From contig NZ_FNEB01000008.1 in NCBI RefSeq assembly GCF_900100005.1, positions 112,537 to 176,536 of the forward strand: a DNA stretch of 64,000 nt, in the 5' to 3' direction. Source of the stretch: Lutimaribacter saemankumensis. Lineage in GTDB: Bacteria > Pseudomonadota > Alphaproteobacteria > Rhodobacterales > Rhodobacteraceae. Below, one piece after another: positions 26,334 to 35,638 of this stretch (position 1 is the first letter of the stretch; the number at the start of each line of letters is the position of its first letter). The notes beneath the pieces are model-generated. The model was not told the origin of the DNA. It was given only the letters and a program-made list of their open reading frames with translations, and did not search any database. Both the position numbers and the translations under genes were made by a program.

Positions 26334-27236
26334 TTATGGGTTGTCCTGAGCCTTCTGGAAATCTTCGGCCACTTTCTGGGCCGTCCGGGCGGCGGTTTCC
26401 ACCAGAAGGCTGCGGGGCTCGCCAAGGTAGGACGCCGTGAAACGCAAGGGGCTTGGGTGCCAGCCGGGGTCGAATTCGCGGATGCGCCCCTCGGCCACGA
26501 ACGGGGCGCCCAGGGCGCGGGGCAGGGCGGCGACGCCGAGGTTCGCCTCGACCAGGCGGAAGCAGGCGGATAGCGAGGACGACGGAAAGATCGACACGCC
26601 CGGACCGCGGCGCGCCAGCAATTGTTCGCGAATCTCGCGGTAGGGCCGGGTGTTGCGGGCATAGGTCAGCACCGGGCGGTCCTGGAAATGGTCGATGCCG
26701 GGCGCGTCGGGGGCGTCGGCGGCCACGTACCAGGCCAGCGCAAACCCCGGCAGGTCGATGTTTTCGACCGAGTATTCCGAGATCGGCCCCAGCAGGATCG
26801 CAAGGTCGATTTCCTGGTCGAGAAGCCCGGCGCGCAGGTTCATCGAGATATCGACATTGAATTCGATCTGCAGCCGCGGATAGGCCGCGTGCAGTTGGGT
26901 GATCAGTTCGGGCAGCCAGCATTGCGCGATGGTTTCGGACACGCCCAGGCGCAGGTGCCCTTCGAGCCCGGCGGGGTCGATCACGTCGCGCGCGACGAGT
27001 TCGGAGAGGTGTTCGAACTCTTCGGCATAGCGCAGCAGACGTTCGCCGCGCTTGGTCAGGCGCATGCCGCCGCCGGCGCGGTCGAACAGCGCACAGCCCA
27101 GTGTTTCCTCGAGGTTTCGGATGCGCGCCGTCACCGCGGGCTGGGTCAGGTTCAACGCGGTGGAGGCGCGGCGCACGCCGCCCTGTCGGACGACGGACAG
27201 GAATGTCCTGAGTTGTTCGAGGTTTATGCGGCTCAT
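26334..27236 (-). CDS. LysR-family transcriptional regulator
   Basis: A 300-residue LTTR. The N-terminal winged helix-turn-helix is visible: LEQLRTFLSVVRQGGVRRAS, ALNLTQPAVTARIRNLEE; then a periplasmic-binding-like effector domain (HLRLGVSETIAQCWLPELI, DLAILLGPISEY). It lies 89 bases upstream of the DUF1445 gene and on the same strand, so it probably controls the D-glutamate/5-oxoproline operon, although it is not divergent as LTTRs usually are. A TTGCAACCCGTTGCAC dyad lies 45 bases before its ATG. Confidence 0.9.
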   Translation of the reverse strand: MSRINLEQLRTFLSVVRQGGVRRASTALNLTQPAVTARIRNLEETLGCALFDRAGGGMRLTKRGERLLRYAEEFEHLSELVARDVIDPAGLEGHLRLGVSETIAQCWLPELITQLHAAYPRLQIEFNVDISMNLRAGLLDQEIDLAILLGPISEYSVENIDLPGFALAWYVAADAPDAPGIDHFQDRPVLTYARNTRPYREIREQLLARRGPGVSIFPSSSLSACFRLVEANLGVAALPRALGAPFVAEGRIREFDPGWHPSPLRFTASYLGEPRSLLVETAARTAQKVAEDFQKAQDNP

Positions 27237-27280
27237 GTTGTTTTTCTAATTCCTCATCGGAATTCCGGCACTATAAAAAA

Positions 27281-27296
27281 TTGCAACCCGTTGCAC
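27281..27296. promoter_or_regulatory. TTGCAACCCGTTGCAC dyad upstream of the LysR gene
   Basis: First of five near-identical 16-base palindromes in the 27.2-28.1 kb gap, with one mismatch in the outer arm. Located in the promoter region of the LysR gene, it could be an operator for it. Confidence 0.55.
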
Positions 27297-27397
27297 TCAG
27301 TAGTGATCGGTACACAATCTCACTTAGTTATTCTTTTTATTGCTATGGTGGGTTTTTGTTTAAGCGAACAACTCAAAGTAGAAATTTGGGCCGTTTT

Positions 27398-27476
27398 TTG
27401 CAACCGGTTGCAATTTTTTTCGATATTTTTTGCAACGGGTTGCAATTCCTACGTCATATTTTGCAACGGGTTGCAA
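27398..27476. repeat. Three phased TTGCAACSGGTTGCAA palindromes
   Basis: Perfect arms TTGCAAC/GTTGCAA at 27398-27413 (centre CG), 27430-27445 and 27461-27476 (centre GG). Start-to-start distances are 32 and 31 bases, about three helical turns. Each copy is flanked by T-tracts. This looks like a multi-site operator for a dimeric regulator (LacI-type sites have this general form), but no such regulator gene is nearby. Confidence 0.65.
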
Positions 27477-27672
27477 TTTTTTCGGTGTTACGCCCTGCTG
27501 GTAGTCCGTCGGTCGGGTCACATTTTGGAGAAGCTAGGGCTGCTGCTTGCTTTCAGAGCGTAAACCAGTTCGAGTGCTCGCACGCATCTTTATAAGCACC
27601 AATGAAGCACACGCAGAGCCTTTTTAGGAGGGCCACTCGTGTGCGTTTTCATGATCTCAGCCATGTCGCTTG

Positions 27673-27861
27673 TTAAAGCTGCTCGGGCAGATGCTTCACG
27701 AGTTCGCCGAGAAAAGCTTTGGGATCCGCGCCGAGGGCGTTGAGGATTACGAGCGTCTCAAACACGTCGGGCGGTCGCTCACCCAATTCCTACTCCGCAA
27801 CAAAGGAGGGAAGCTTGGCCAGACGTGCAGCCAATTGCGCGGACTCAAATATCTCTGCCAC
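27673..27861 (-). pseudogene. Remnant of an XRE-type HTH regulator with an amber codon
   Basis: Reading the minus strand from 27861 gives AEIFESAQLAARLAKLPSFV, then AE, a TAG stop at 27792-27790, then ELGERPPDVFETLVILNALG and ADPKAFLGELVKHLPEQL to a TAA at 27675-27673. The pattern (LAARL-K-PSFVAxYELGER-DV-E---ALGxDP) is that of small Cro/C1-type regulators, where Tyr normally stands at the amber position (TAC/TAT to TAG). The recognition-helix N-terminus is also missing, and a TGA lies just upstream in frame. It is therefore a decayed gene rather than a functional one. Confidence 0.6.
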
Positions 27862-28046
27862 GGTTCATTGCGCTCCCGTGCCAAGAGCGACCATGTCGGC
27901 GAGCCCCAGCGCAACAGAAATATCGGGGAACCCAAAGAAACTATGGCAATGGTGCAAACCTTCCAACTAGAGGCCTTGGAGCGAGTAGCCCAGGATGGCG
28001 CCGTGATCGCAATTCGTTTCTTGGGCTGAATGCTGAGGCTCTCCTG

Positions 28047-28062
28047 TTGCAACTGGTTGCAA
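28047..28062. promoter_or_regulatory. Fifth TTGCAAC-type palindrome (TTGCAACTGGTTGCAA)
   Basis: Same 16-base dyad as the phased trio, with arms intact and centre TG, about 570 bases away on the far side of the XRE remnant. It is 553 bases before manC. It may define the other edge of a regulated or looped region. Confidence 0.55.
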
Positions 28063-28614
28063 ATTGACGCTCACAGGTAGTATTCGCAACTTATTTTTGA
28101 GTTTAGGTTGTATTTTTAGCTTGGGTTGTTCGTGAAATTTTAAATTGAAAATTTCATAGCAGGCTCTGTCTCCCCAACTTAACTGGTCCACCGCTATGTT
28201 TAGGCAACGGAAGAACAAGAATGGCAAACAGGTGACCAAAGCCCGAAGCGATTGTCTCGACGTTACTTAAAGTTGAAGCTTTAACGGGCCAGGCTTGGCC
28301 TTTCTTGTTTCAATCTTAGAGTTCGGACTTGGACAAGGGCCTTAAATCGGTGAAGTGACGTTCATTTTCTCAAGCTTTGGAGCATGATACGCGTTTCATC
28401 AGAGAACCAGATGAGAATAGCTTTCGGAACTTTTGCAGGTGTCTCTATGTCTGATGCTGAATGGGCGCGGCTTTTTTTGGGCATGGTAATGCCATGACAA
28501 AACCTGGATCCAAGTATTATTTTGATCACAAAAGTGTACGATGTGCCAAACGCGCGCGTGCAGCCGTCCAAGTGAGCTTTAGTTAAGAATTTCTCAGATC
28601 GAAAGACATCCCAT
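28063..28614. other. Non-coding gap before manC
   Basis: About 550 bases with lower GC than the flanks. Open frames exist on both strands (for example a 96-codon minus frame at 28362-28652), but none shows a recognisable protein, good codon bias or a ribosome-binding site. It should contain the manC promoter. I see no tRNA. Confidence 0.4.
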
Positions 28615-30027
28615 ATGATTACTCCTGTCCTTCTTTGCGGTGGTTCAGGCACCCGCCTCTGGCCACTTTCGCGAAAAAGTTATCCAAAACAATTCGCCGA
28701 CATCATCGGGGATGAAAGCCTGTTCCAGGCATCGGCGCGGCGGTTTCGTGGGACAGAATTCACTGATCCACTGGTGGTGACGAATAACGATTTTCGCTTC
28801 ATTGTGACGGAGCAGTTGGATGAGTGCGATATCGAGCCCGTGGGAATCCTGATCGAACCCGAGGGGCGCAATACCGCCCCGGCGGCGGTGGCGGCCGCGC
28901 TGCACCTGCTGCGCTCGGACCCTGAAGCGATGCTGGTTCTGGTGCCGTCGGATCATGCCGTGGCCGACCCCGAATTGTTCCGCGCGTCGGTTCTTCGTGG
29001 CGCCGTGGCCGCGCAGGAGGGGCAAATCGTGACCTTCGGCATCTTGCCGGAACGGGCGGAAACCGGCTATGGCTGGCTGGAAAGTGGACCGGAAACCCAT
29101 CCCGGTGTGCACCGGCTGGAACGGTTCATCGAAAAGCCCGAGCAGGCGCGCGCGGACGAATTGTTCGCCGACAAGCGCTATCTTTGGAATGCGGGCGTGT
29201 TCCTGGCGCGGGCGCAGACGCTGGTCGATGCGTTCCGCGAGCATGCGCCCGATATCCTGGATGCCGTGATCCCCACGCTGGATGACGCCGTGGCGGACCT
29301 TGGATTTACCCGGATCGACCCAGAAGGCTGGGCCAAAGTGCGCGAAGAGTCGATCGACTATGCTGTAATGGAGAAGGTCGGAAATATCAGCGCTGTGCGC
29401 TTCGACGGCAAATGGTCGGATCTTGGCAGTTGGGAAGCCGTCTGGCGTGGAAGCGCGCAGGATGACACCGGCAATGCGCTGTCGGAAAATACCACTGCCC
29501 TTCATTGCGAAAACACGTTGTTGCGTTCGGAAAGCGAAGAGGTCGAACTGGTCGGCATCGGGCTGAAGAACGTGGTCGCCGTGGCGATGCGCGATGCGGT
29601 GATGGTCGCCGACATCTCGGAGGCGCAGAACGTCAAGATGGCGGTCAACACCCTAAAGGCGCGGGGTGCCAAGCAGGCGGTGCAACTGCCCGTCGATCAC
29701 CGGCCCTGGGGCTGGTTCGAAACGCTGGTTCTGGCCGACCGGTTCCAGGTCAAGCGCATTCATGTGCATCCCGGTGCCGCGCTGAGCCTGCAAAGCCACA
29801 TGCATCGGTCCGAGCACTGGATCGTCGTGCAGGGCACCGCGCGTGTGACGGTGGATGACGAGGTCAAACTGCTGAGCGAGAACGAATCCGTCTATATCCC
29901 GTTGGGCGCTGTGCACCGGATGGAAAATCCCGGCAAGGTGCCAATGGTGCTGATTGAGGTGCAGACCGGCGCATATCTGGGCGAGGACGACATCATCCGC
30001 TACGAGGACGTTTACGCCCGCAAGTGA
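28615..30027 (+). CDS. manC: Mannose-1-phosphate guanylyltransferase / mannose-6-phosphate isomerase
   Basis: A 470-residue bifunctional enzyme of the AlgA/CpsB/XanB type. The N-terminal nucleotidyltransferase has LCGGSGTRLWPLSRKSYPKQ and FIEKPEQARADEL; the C-terminal cupin isomerase domain has RPWGWFETLVLADRFQVKRI, HPGAALSLQSHMHRSEHW and YIPLGAVHRMENPG. It makes GDP-mannose for polysaccharide synthesis. It is the first gene of the EPS region and is followed 96 bases later by a sugar-phosphate isomerase. The start has only a weak ribosome-binding site. Confidence 0.93.
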   Translation: MITPVLLCGGSGTRLWPLSRKSYPKQFADIIGDESLFQASARRFRGTEFTDPLVVTNNDFRFIVTEQLDECDIEPVGILIEPEGRNTAPAAVAAALHLLRSDPEAMLVLVPSDHAVADPELFRASVLRGAVAAQEGQIVTFGILPERAETGYGWLESGPETHPGVHRLERFIEKPEQARADELFADKRYLWNAGVFLARAQTLVDAFREHAPDILDAVIPTLDDAVADLGFTRIDPEGWAKVREESIDYAVMEKVGNISAVRFDGKWSDLGSWEAVWRGSAQDDTGNALSENTTALHCENTLLRSESEEVELVGIGLKNVVAVAMRDAVMVADISEAQNVKMAVNTLKARGAKQAVQLPVDHRPWGWFETLVLADRFQVKRIHVHPGAALSLQSHMHRSEHWIVVQGTARVTVDDEVKLLSENESVYIPLGAVHRMENPGKVPMVLIEVQTGAYLGEDDIIRYEDVYARK

Positions 30028-30123
30028 TCTGTGCGCCGTGGGGTGCCGCCGAGGTTGCGAATGCCCCGCCGGATGGCGTAGATGCAGCCAAACCGCGTGT
30101 GCCGAAACCGACAAGGAGCCACG

Positions 30124-31098
30124 ATGTCCGACCCAAGCGAGACGCCCATGCGGCCCGCATCTGAAGTAGCAGCGCAAGTCCTGACGCAGGAGGCTGACGC
30201 GCTGCGCCTGTTCGCCGGTGCGATCCCACCGGATTTCGACCGCGTGGTCGCCGATATCGCGCGCATCCCCGGCCGCGTGATCGTGTCGGGTATCGGCAAG
30301 TCGGGCCATATCGGGCGCAAGATTGCGGCGACGCTGGCCTCGACAGGGACGCCCAGCTATTTCGTGCATGCCTCGGAGGCGAGCCATGGCGATCTTGGCA
30401 TGATCACCGAGGCCGATATCTGCATTCTCATTTCCAACTCGGGCGAAACCCAGGAACTTGGCGACGTGGTGGCGCATACGCGGCGGTTCTCGATCCCGCT
30501 GGTCGCGATTTCGTCTCGCGAGGACAGCACGCTGATGCACGCGGCGGATTACCGTCTGCTGTTGCCACCCGCGCCCGAAGCCTGCCCGATGGGGCTGGCG
30601 CCGACGACATCGACTACGCTGACGCTGGCGCTGGGCGATGCGCTGGCCGTCGCTTTGATGGAGGCCCGCGATTTCCGGGCCGAGAATTTTCGCACCTTCC
30701 ACCCCGGCGGCAAGCTGGGCGCGCAATTGTCGACGGTTGCGCAGTTGATGCATGGCGGCGATGAGGTGCCTTTGGTTTCCATTGATGCACCGATGGAGGA
30801 AGCGCTGCTGGAAATGACGTCCAAAGGCTTCGGTACGACTGGTGTCGTGCGGAACGGCGTGCTGGCGGGGTTGATCTCGGACGGCGACTTGCGGCGCAAT
30901 ATGGCGCGGTTGATGGACAGCAAGGCCGGTGAGGTCGCTACGCTCGATCCGGTCACGGTGCCGCCCACGATGCTGGCGGCGCAGGCCTTGGCTCTGATGA
31001 ACGCGCGCAAGATTACCACGCTGTTCGTCGTCCAAGAGGACGGTCGTCCCGTTGGACTCGTTCACCTGCACGATCTTTTGCGCGCAGGAGTTGCTTAA
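30124..31098 (+). CDS. kdsD: KpsF/GutQ family arabinose-5-phosphate isomerase
   Basis: A 324-residue enzyme with an N-terminal SIS domain (SGIGKSGHIGRKIAATLAST, SHGDLGMITEADICILISNS, FHPGGKLGAQL) and two C-terminal CBS domains. It interconverts ribulose-5-phosphate and arabinose-5-phosphate, the entry to Kdo. Its place beside manC in an EPS locus suggests the capsule-linked KpsF version rather than the LPS housekeeping copy, but sequence alone cannot separate them. AAGGAG sits five bases before the ATG at 30124. Confidence 0.88.
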   Translation: MSDPSETPMRPASEVAAQVLTQEADALRLFAGAIPPDFDRVVADIARIPGRVIVSGIGKSGHIGRKIAATLASTGTPSYFVHASEASHGDLGMITEADICILISNSGETQELGDVVAHTRRFSIPLVAISSREDSTLMHAADYRLLLPPAPEACPMGLAPTTSTTLTLALGDALAVALMEARDFRAENFRTFHPGGKLGAQLSTVAQLMHGGDEVPLVSIDAPMEEALLEMTSKGFGTTGVVRNGVLAGLISDGDLRRNMARLMDSKAGEVATLDPVTVPPTMLAAQALALMNARKITTLFVVQEDGRPVGLVHLHDLLRAGVA

Positions 31099-31286
31099 CC
31101 AACGTTATGCGCTTGACGCTTGTGTGCCAGTGGCGCGCTCATTTTGGAGTTGTTACTGAACGAGTTGTCCGGTGCCGCGTTTGCCTCGACTTTCCTGTAC
31201 TGAACCTCGCGGGAACGTATCTTGAAATAGCGCGGAATGTATCCAGAGAGCTTAGACGTTTCCGACAGCACAGTACGGCGTAGACC

Positions 31287-32159
31287 TCAGCCCAGCAGCC
31301 GCAACAGGTATTCACCATATTGGTTCTTTCCGAAGATCTCTGCGCGTGCGCGCAGCGCGTCCGCGTCGATCCAGCCGCGTTGATAGGCAATTTCGTCGGG
31401 GCTGCCGATCTGCTGGCCTTGCCGTTCGCTCAGGGTGCGCACGAAATTGCCCGCATCCAGAAGGCTGCCGTGGGTTCCTGTGTCCAGCCAGGCGTATCCA
31501 CGCCCCATCTGCTGCACCGAAAGCTTGCCATCGGCGAGATACATTTCCAGCAAGGTGGTGATCTCAAGCTCTCCGCGTTCGGATTTTTCGACTTTCGCGG
31601 CGCGTTCGGGGGCGGTGCCGTCAAGGAAATACAGCCCGGTCACGGCATAGCGCGACGGGGCGACCTTTGGCTTTTCGACGATCTGGCGGACTGTGCCATC
31701 CGGTGCGAAATCCACCACACCATAGCGTTCGGGGTCGGCGACGCGATATCCGAAAACGGTGCCGCCGGTTGTCTGTGCATCCGCAGCCGCAAGGATTTCA
31801 GGCAAGCCGTGCCCGAAGAAAATGTTATCCCCTAGAACCATTGCACTGGGGGCGCCAGCCAGAAAATCCTTGGCCAGAATATAGGCTTGCGCCAGACCTT
31901 CGGGTTCGGGTTGTGCAATGTATGTCAGCTCCAGACCCCACTGGCTGCCATCGCCCAGCAGGCGCTGGAACTGGGCCTGGTCCTGGGGCGTGGTTATGAC
32001 CGCCATCTCGCGGATGCCCGCCAGCATCAGAACCGACAGCGGGTAATAAACCATCGGCTTGTCGTAGATCGGCAGCAGTTGTTTCGACAGGCCCATGGTA
32101 ATCGGATAGAGCCGCGTGCCCGATCCGCCTGCCAGGATGATGCCTTTTCTTTGTGTCAT
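31287..32159 (-). CDS. rfbA: Glucose-1-phosphate thymidylyltransferase
   Basis: A 290-residue nucleotidyltransferase with GIILAGGSGTRLYPITMGLS, YDKPMVYYPLSVLMLAGIRE, VLGDNIFFGHGL and YAWLDTGTHGSLLDA. It makes dTDP-glucose, the first step toward dTDP-L-rhamnose. It is the last gene of a four-gene minus-strand operon (rfbC-rfbB-rfbD-rfbA) in which every junction is a 4-base ATGA overlap. It converges with the isomerase gene, 188 bases away. Confidence 0.95.
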   Translation of the reverse strand: MTQRKGIILAGGSGTRLYPITMGLSKQLLPIYDKPMVYYPLSVLMLAGIREMAVITTPQDQAQFQRLLGDGSQWGLELTYIAQPEPEGLAQAYILAKDFLAGAPSAMVLGDNIFFGHGLPEILAAADAQTTGGTVFGYRVADPERYGVVDFAPDGTVRQIVEKPKVAPSRYAVTGLYFLDGTAPERAAKVEKSERGELEITTLLEMYLADGKLSVQQMGRGYAWLDTGTHGSLLDAGNFVRTLSERQGQQIGSPDEIAYQRGWIDADALRARAEIFGKNQYGEYLLRLLG

Positions 32160-33004
32160 TCACTGCACTCCAATTGCCGTAAAACCCGGGCCAGGCCGGC
32201 CGTCCAGTCTGGCGGTGTAATCCCGAAATCGGACCGTATCTTGGCACAATCGAGACGAGAGTTGAGCGGTCGCGCCGCGGGTGTCGGATACTCGGAAGAC
32301 GGGATGCCGGTCACGCTTACATCGCGCCGAGCTTGCGAAAAAATCTCACGGGCGAAACCTGCCCAGCTGACCGCGGGATGCCCCGAGAAATGATAGGTTC
32401 CCCCAGCCTTGCCAGCCTGCATCTGCGCGGCCATTTCCAGCAGTGCGGCGGCTATCGCATCTGCAGGTGTGGGCCCCCCGATCTGGTCATCGACTACGTT
32501 CAGCGCATCGCGGGTTTCCGACAGCCTCAACATCGTCTTGACGAAATTGGCGCCATGCGCCGAGAAAACCCAGGATGTGCGCAGTATCACATGTGCGCCG
32601 CCTGCCGCGCGCACGGCCTCTTCCCCGGCTAGCTTCGAGCGGCCATAGGCGTTTTGCGGCGCCACGGGATCGCTCTCGCGCCATGGCTCCGATCCGCTGC
32701 CGTCAAACACGTAGTCGGTGGATACATGGAGGAACGGGATACCCAAATCGGCGCAGACGCGTGCCATGGCACCGGGGCTTTCGCCGTTCACGACCGTGGC
32801 CAGCGCTTCTTCCTGCTCTGCGCGATCGACGGCCGTGTAGGCCGCCGCGTTGATCACCACATCCGGCTTGGCCCGGCGGATCGCTTCGGCGCACAAGCCC
32901 GGATCTGACAGATCCGCCTGATCCCGCCCGAGCGCCAGCACATCGGCTTGTTCCTGCAATTCCTGCGCGACCTGCCCGGTCTGGCCGAAGACGAGGATCG
33001 TCAT
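32156..33004 (-). CDS. rfbD: dTDP-4-dehydrorhamnose reductase
   Basis: A 282-residue SDR enzyme catalysing the last, NAD(P)H-dependent step to dTDP-L-rhamnose. It has the N-terminal [11 protein letters not shown] nucleotide motif, [28 protein letters not shown] and the catalytic [11 protein letters not shown] (Tyr-x-x-x-Lys). Both ends overlap neighbouring rfb genes by four bases. Confidence 0.95.
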   Translation of the reverse strand: MTILVFGQTGQVAQELQEQADVLALGRDQADLSDPGLCAEAIRRAKPDVVINAAAYTAVDRAEQEEALATVVNGESPGAMARVCADLGIPFLHVSTDYVFDGSGSEPWRESDPVAPQNAYGRSKLAGEEAVRAAGGAHVILRTSWVFSAHGANFVKTMLRLSETRDALNVVDDQIGGPTPADAIAAALLEMAAQMQAGKAGGTYHFSGHPAVSWAGFAREIFSQARRDVSVTGIPSSEYPTPAARPLNSRLDCAKIRSDFGITPPDWTAGLARVLRQLECSE

Positions 33005-34050
33005 CCCTTACCCAGCCTTTCGCCGACACCGTCACGGTTCTGAAGGGCGCGCCACCAGTCCTCGTTGTCGAGATACCACTGTACAGTCAATTCCAGCCCT
33101 CCCTCGACCGTCACCGATGGGCGCCAGCCCAGTTCTTCGCGAATGCGCGACGGGTCGATCGCATAGCGCGCATCATGGCCGGGACGATCGGTGACAAAGG
33201 TGATCTGATCGGCATAGCTGCCTTGCGCTTTCGGACGCTTGGCGTCCAGAACCGCGCAGATCGTTTCCACCAGCTCGAGATTGCTGCGTTCGTTTTCGCC
33301 GCCGATGTTGTAAGAGCGGCCGATTTCGCCCTTTTGCAGCACCAGCAAAAGGGCCGTGGCGTGATCCTCGACATAGAGCCAGTCGCGTACGTTCGATCCA
33401 TCGCCGTAGATCGGGATCGGTTTACCAGCCAGCGCGTTCAGGATCACCACCGGGATCAGCTTTTCGGGAAAATGATATGGGCCATAATTATTCGAACAGT
33501 TGGTAAGTACGACCGGCAGGCCATAGGTTTCGTGCCAGGCGCGCACCAGATGGTCGGACGCGGCCTTGGAGGCTGAATAGGGGCTGCGCGGGTCATAGGG
33601 CGTGTCCTCGGTGAACTTCACCGCCGGATCGTTGGGCAGCGAGCCGAAAACCTCATCCGTGGAAATGTGGTGGAACCGGAAATCGGCTGGTTTTCCACGG
33701 GCGGCCCAATAGGTCCGGGCTGCTTCGAGCAGGGTATAAGTGCCGTAGATATTGGTTTCGATGAATGTTCCCGGTCCGTCGATGGACCTGTCTACGTGGG
33801 ATTCCGCCGCCAGGTGCATGATCGCGTCGGGTTGATGCGCTGCGAGTATCCGGTCAAGTGCGGCGCGGTCACGGATATCGGCGTGTTCGAAGGCGTAAAG
33901 AGGGCTATTGGCCACATCCCGCACATTGTCGAGACAGGCCGCATAGGTCAACGCGTCAAGGTTCACGACCTCATGCCCGGCGGTAACCGCCTGGCGCACG
34001 ACCGCGGACCCGATGAATCCGGCGCCGCCTGTAACCAGAAGTTTCGTCAT
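33001..34050 (-). CDS. rfbB: dTDP-glucose 4,6-dehydratase
   Basis: A 349-residue extended SDR. It has the [14 protein letters not shown] dinucleotide motif at the N-terminus, [15 protein letters not shown], the active-site [10 protein letters not shown] and [15 protein letters not shown] (Tyr-x-x-x-Lys), and [14 protein letters not shown]. It makes dTDP-4-keto-6-deoxyglucose. The ATG at 34050 is chosen because it overlaps the rfbC stop (ATGA), like the other junctions; an ATG at 34062 is also in frame. Confidence 0.95.
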   Translation of the reverse strand: MTKLLVTGGAGFIGSAVVRQAVTAGHEVVNLDALTYAACLDNVRDVANSPLYAFEHADIRDRAALDRILAAHQPDAIMHLAAESHVDRSIDGPGTFIETNIYGTYTLLEAARTYWAARGKPADFRFHHISTDEVFGSLPNDPAVKFTEDTPYDPRSPYSASKAASDHLVRAWHETYGLPVVLTNCSNNYGPYHFPEKLIPVVILNALAGKPIPIYGDGSNVRDWLYVEDHATALLLVLQKGEIGRSYNIGGENERSNLELVETICAVLDAKRPKAQGSYADQITFVTDRPGHDARYAIDPSRIREELGWRPSVTVEGGLELTVQWYLDNEDWWRALQNRDGVGERLGKG

Positions 34051-34616
34051 GCGTCTTTCCATTCGAAAGGGGTATCGAGATCGGCCAGCCGCGGGGCCGC
34101 GGCATCCTTGTCCGAAAGCAGGGCGTTATCGCGCGTGATGCCCCAGTCGATGCCGATCTCGGGGTCATCGAACGCAAGGGCGCGGTCACATTCCGGGGCA
34201 TAGAAGTCGGTGCACTTGTAGATGATCTCGGTTCCCGGCTCGCGCGTGACGAACCCGTGCGCGAAACCTTCGGGGACGAGCATCTGTTTTCCGTTCTCGA
34301 ATGTCAGTTCGACCCCGGTCCATTGCCCGAAGGTCGGGCTGCCGCGGCGGATGTCCACGACCACGTCGAACAAGCGCCCACGACCGCAACGCACAAGTTT
34401 GGCCTGGGCATGCGGCGGGGACTGGAAATGGAGGCCGCGCACCGTTCCGGCCTTTTCTGACAGGGAATGGTTGTCCTGCACGAAATCGAGGAAAATCCCT
34501 GCATCTTCCATGCGCTTGCGGTTCCAGCTTTCGCTGAAAAAGCCGCGCGCGTCGCCGTGGCGTACCGGCTCCAGTATCAAAACTCCAGGTAGTTTGGTTT
34601 TTGTCACAGCTAGCAT
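34047..34616 (-). CDS. rfbC: dTDP-4-dehydrorhamnose 3,5-epimerase
   Basis: A 189-residue cupin-type epimerase with [37 protein letters not shown] (catalytic His), [19 protein letters not shown] and [10 protein letters not shown]. It is the first gene of the rhamnose operon. The ATG at 34616 fits the family N-terminus, although the ribosome-binding site is not obvious; the frame is open further upstream without family sequence. Confidence 0.93.
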   Translation of the reverse strand: MLAVTKTKLPGVLILEPVRHGDARGFFSESWNRKRMEDAGIFLDFVQDNHSLSEKAGTVRGLHFQSPPHAQAKLVRCGRGRLFDVVVDIRRGSPTFGQWTGVELTFENGKQMLVPEGFAHGFVTREPGTEIIYKCTDFYAPECDRALAFDDPEIGIDWGITRDNALLSDKDAAAPRLADLDTPFEWKDA

Positions 34617-34702
34617 GCAGAAAATACCGAAAGGAAAGTTGTGGCCCCTATTAACAAGTGCGGTTCGTGTTGAACAGCCTTCTTCAAGGGGCTGGCGGGC
34701 GT

Positions 34703-35458
34703 CTATTTCGTTGAACTGGTTGTGAAAAAATCCACGCCTTCCCGCGTGATCCTGGCCGCCGTCAGACGGTCTGTCTTGTAGGCCCCGGTATCGATTGCGA
34801 CCCGACCCATCTGAACATGTGGTGTGGCCTGGATGAAATGTCCATGAACCACCCAAAGGCCATCCTGGCGCGGGGAGGTGTGAAGCCGGGGATGCCCCCA
34901 GAGAAGTGCATGCCCGCGCCGCGCTTCCAGGGGGCGCTCGGGATCGCCGCCTGCATGGCAGACGATGACGTTGCCGTTCTGCCAGAGAAGTGGCCTGTTG
35001 CGCAGCCAGCTCAGCACATCTGCGCCGAGCGCATCCTTTAGGGCGGCAGGCAAATCCTTGGGGGTAATATCGTCAGGAATGCCAAGGCTTTGCAGGGTCT
35101 TGTTCCCACCATTTCCGAGCCAGAATTTCGCGCTTTCAGTGGGGGAGTCGATGGCGTCCAGAAGCATCGCTTCGTGATTGCCGAGCAGGCAGATCACATT
35201 GCCTCCGCCATCCATCTCAAGTGCACGCAGGCGCCGCAACACCGCTGCGCTTTCGGGGCCGCGATCGACATAGTCACCTACAAAGACGCAAGGCATATCC
35301 GGTGCCAATGTCGGCAGTTTTTCCAGCAGTTGATCCAGCAGATCGGCGCGCCCGTGAATATCACCCACGGCCACGAAGGGCATGTCGGGTGCCAGCGGCG
35401 CCGTAAACGCCGGGCTTTTACCGCCGAAAAGTCGCATGATTTGCTGAAATCCGCTCAT
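34703..35458 (-). CDS. Metallophosphoesterase (PrpA/ApaH-like)
   Basis: A 251-residue calcineurin-type phosphoesterase with all metal-site motifs: VAVGDIHGRADLL, FVGDYVDRGPESAAVL, CLLGNHEAMLL, VCHAGGD and WVVHGHFIQ. It may be a serine/threonine phosphatase or a dinucleoside polyphosphate hydrolase. It lies just before the rhamnose operon on the same strand (87-base gap) and is divergent from the type I secretion genes. In EPS regions such enzymes could counter kinases, but that is speculative. The ATG at 35458 is a choice; a TTG at 35488 is in frame. Confidence 0.85.
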   Translation of the reverse strand: MSGFQQIMRLFGGKSPAFTAPLAPDMPFVAVGDIHGRADLLDQLLEKLPTLAPDMPCVFVGDYVDRGPESAAVLRRLRALEMDGGGNVICLLGNHEAMLLDAIDSPTESAKFWLGNGGNKTLQSLGIPDDITPKDLPAALKDALGADVLSWLRNRPLLWQNGNVIVCHAGGDPERPLEARRGHALLWGHPRLHTSPRQDGLWVVHGHFIQATPHVQMGRVAIDTGAYKTDRLTAARITREGVDFFTTSSTK

Positions 35459-35638
35459 ATCCCTGTCCTGCGGCACATCCGGGTGCAAAGCAAGCAGGCC
35501 TTTATGGTCTTAGGACTGGAATAGGATCGCCCGATGCATTAACCAAATGACAATTGAAGAATGCGTTCAGAGATTGTTTCCGTTTACGCGCCAAGACTCG
35601 ACGGATTCATATCGGCTACGACAAGGGCAAAGAGCAGC

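Noticed and set aside
27670..28029. A 119-codon plus-strand frame in the gap
   Set aside because: It runs opposite the XRE-like remnant and has no ribosome-binding site or recognisable domain.
27281..28062. The TTGCAAC palindromes as plasmid-type iterons
   Set aside because: They are perfect dyads rather than directional repeats, and no Rep or Par gene is near; an operator array is more likely.
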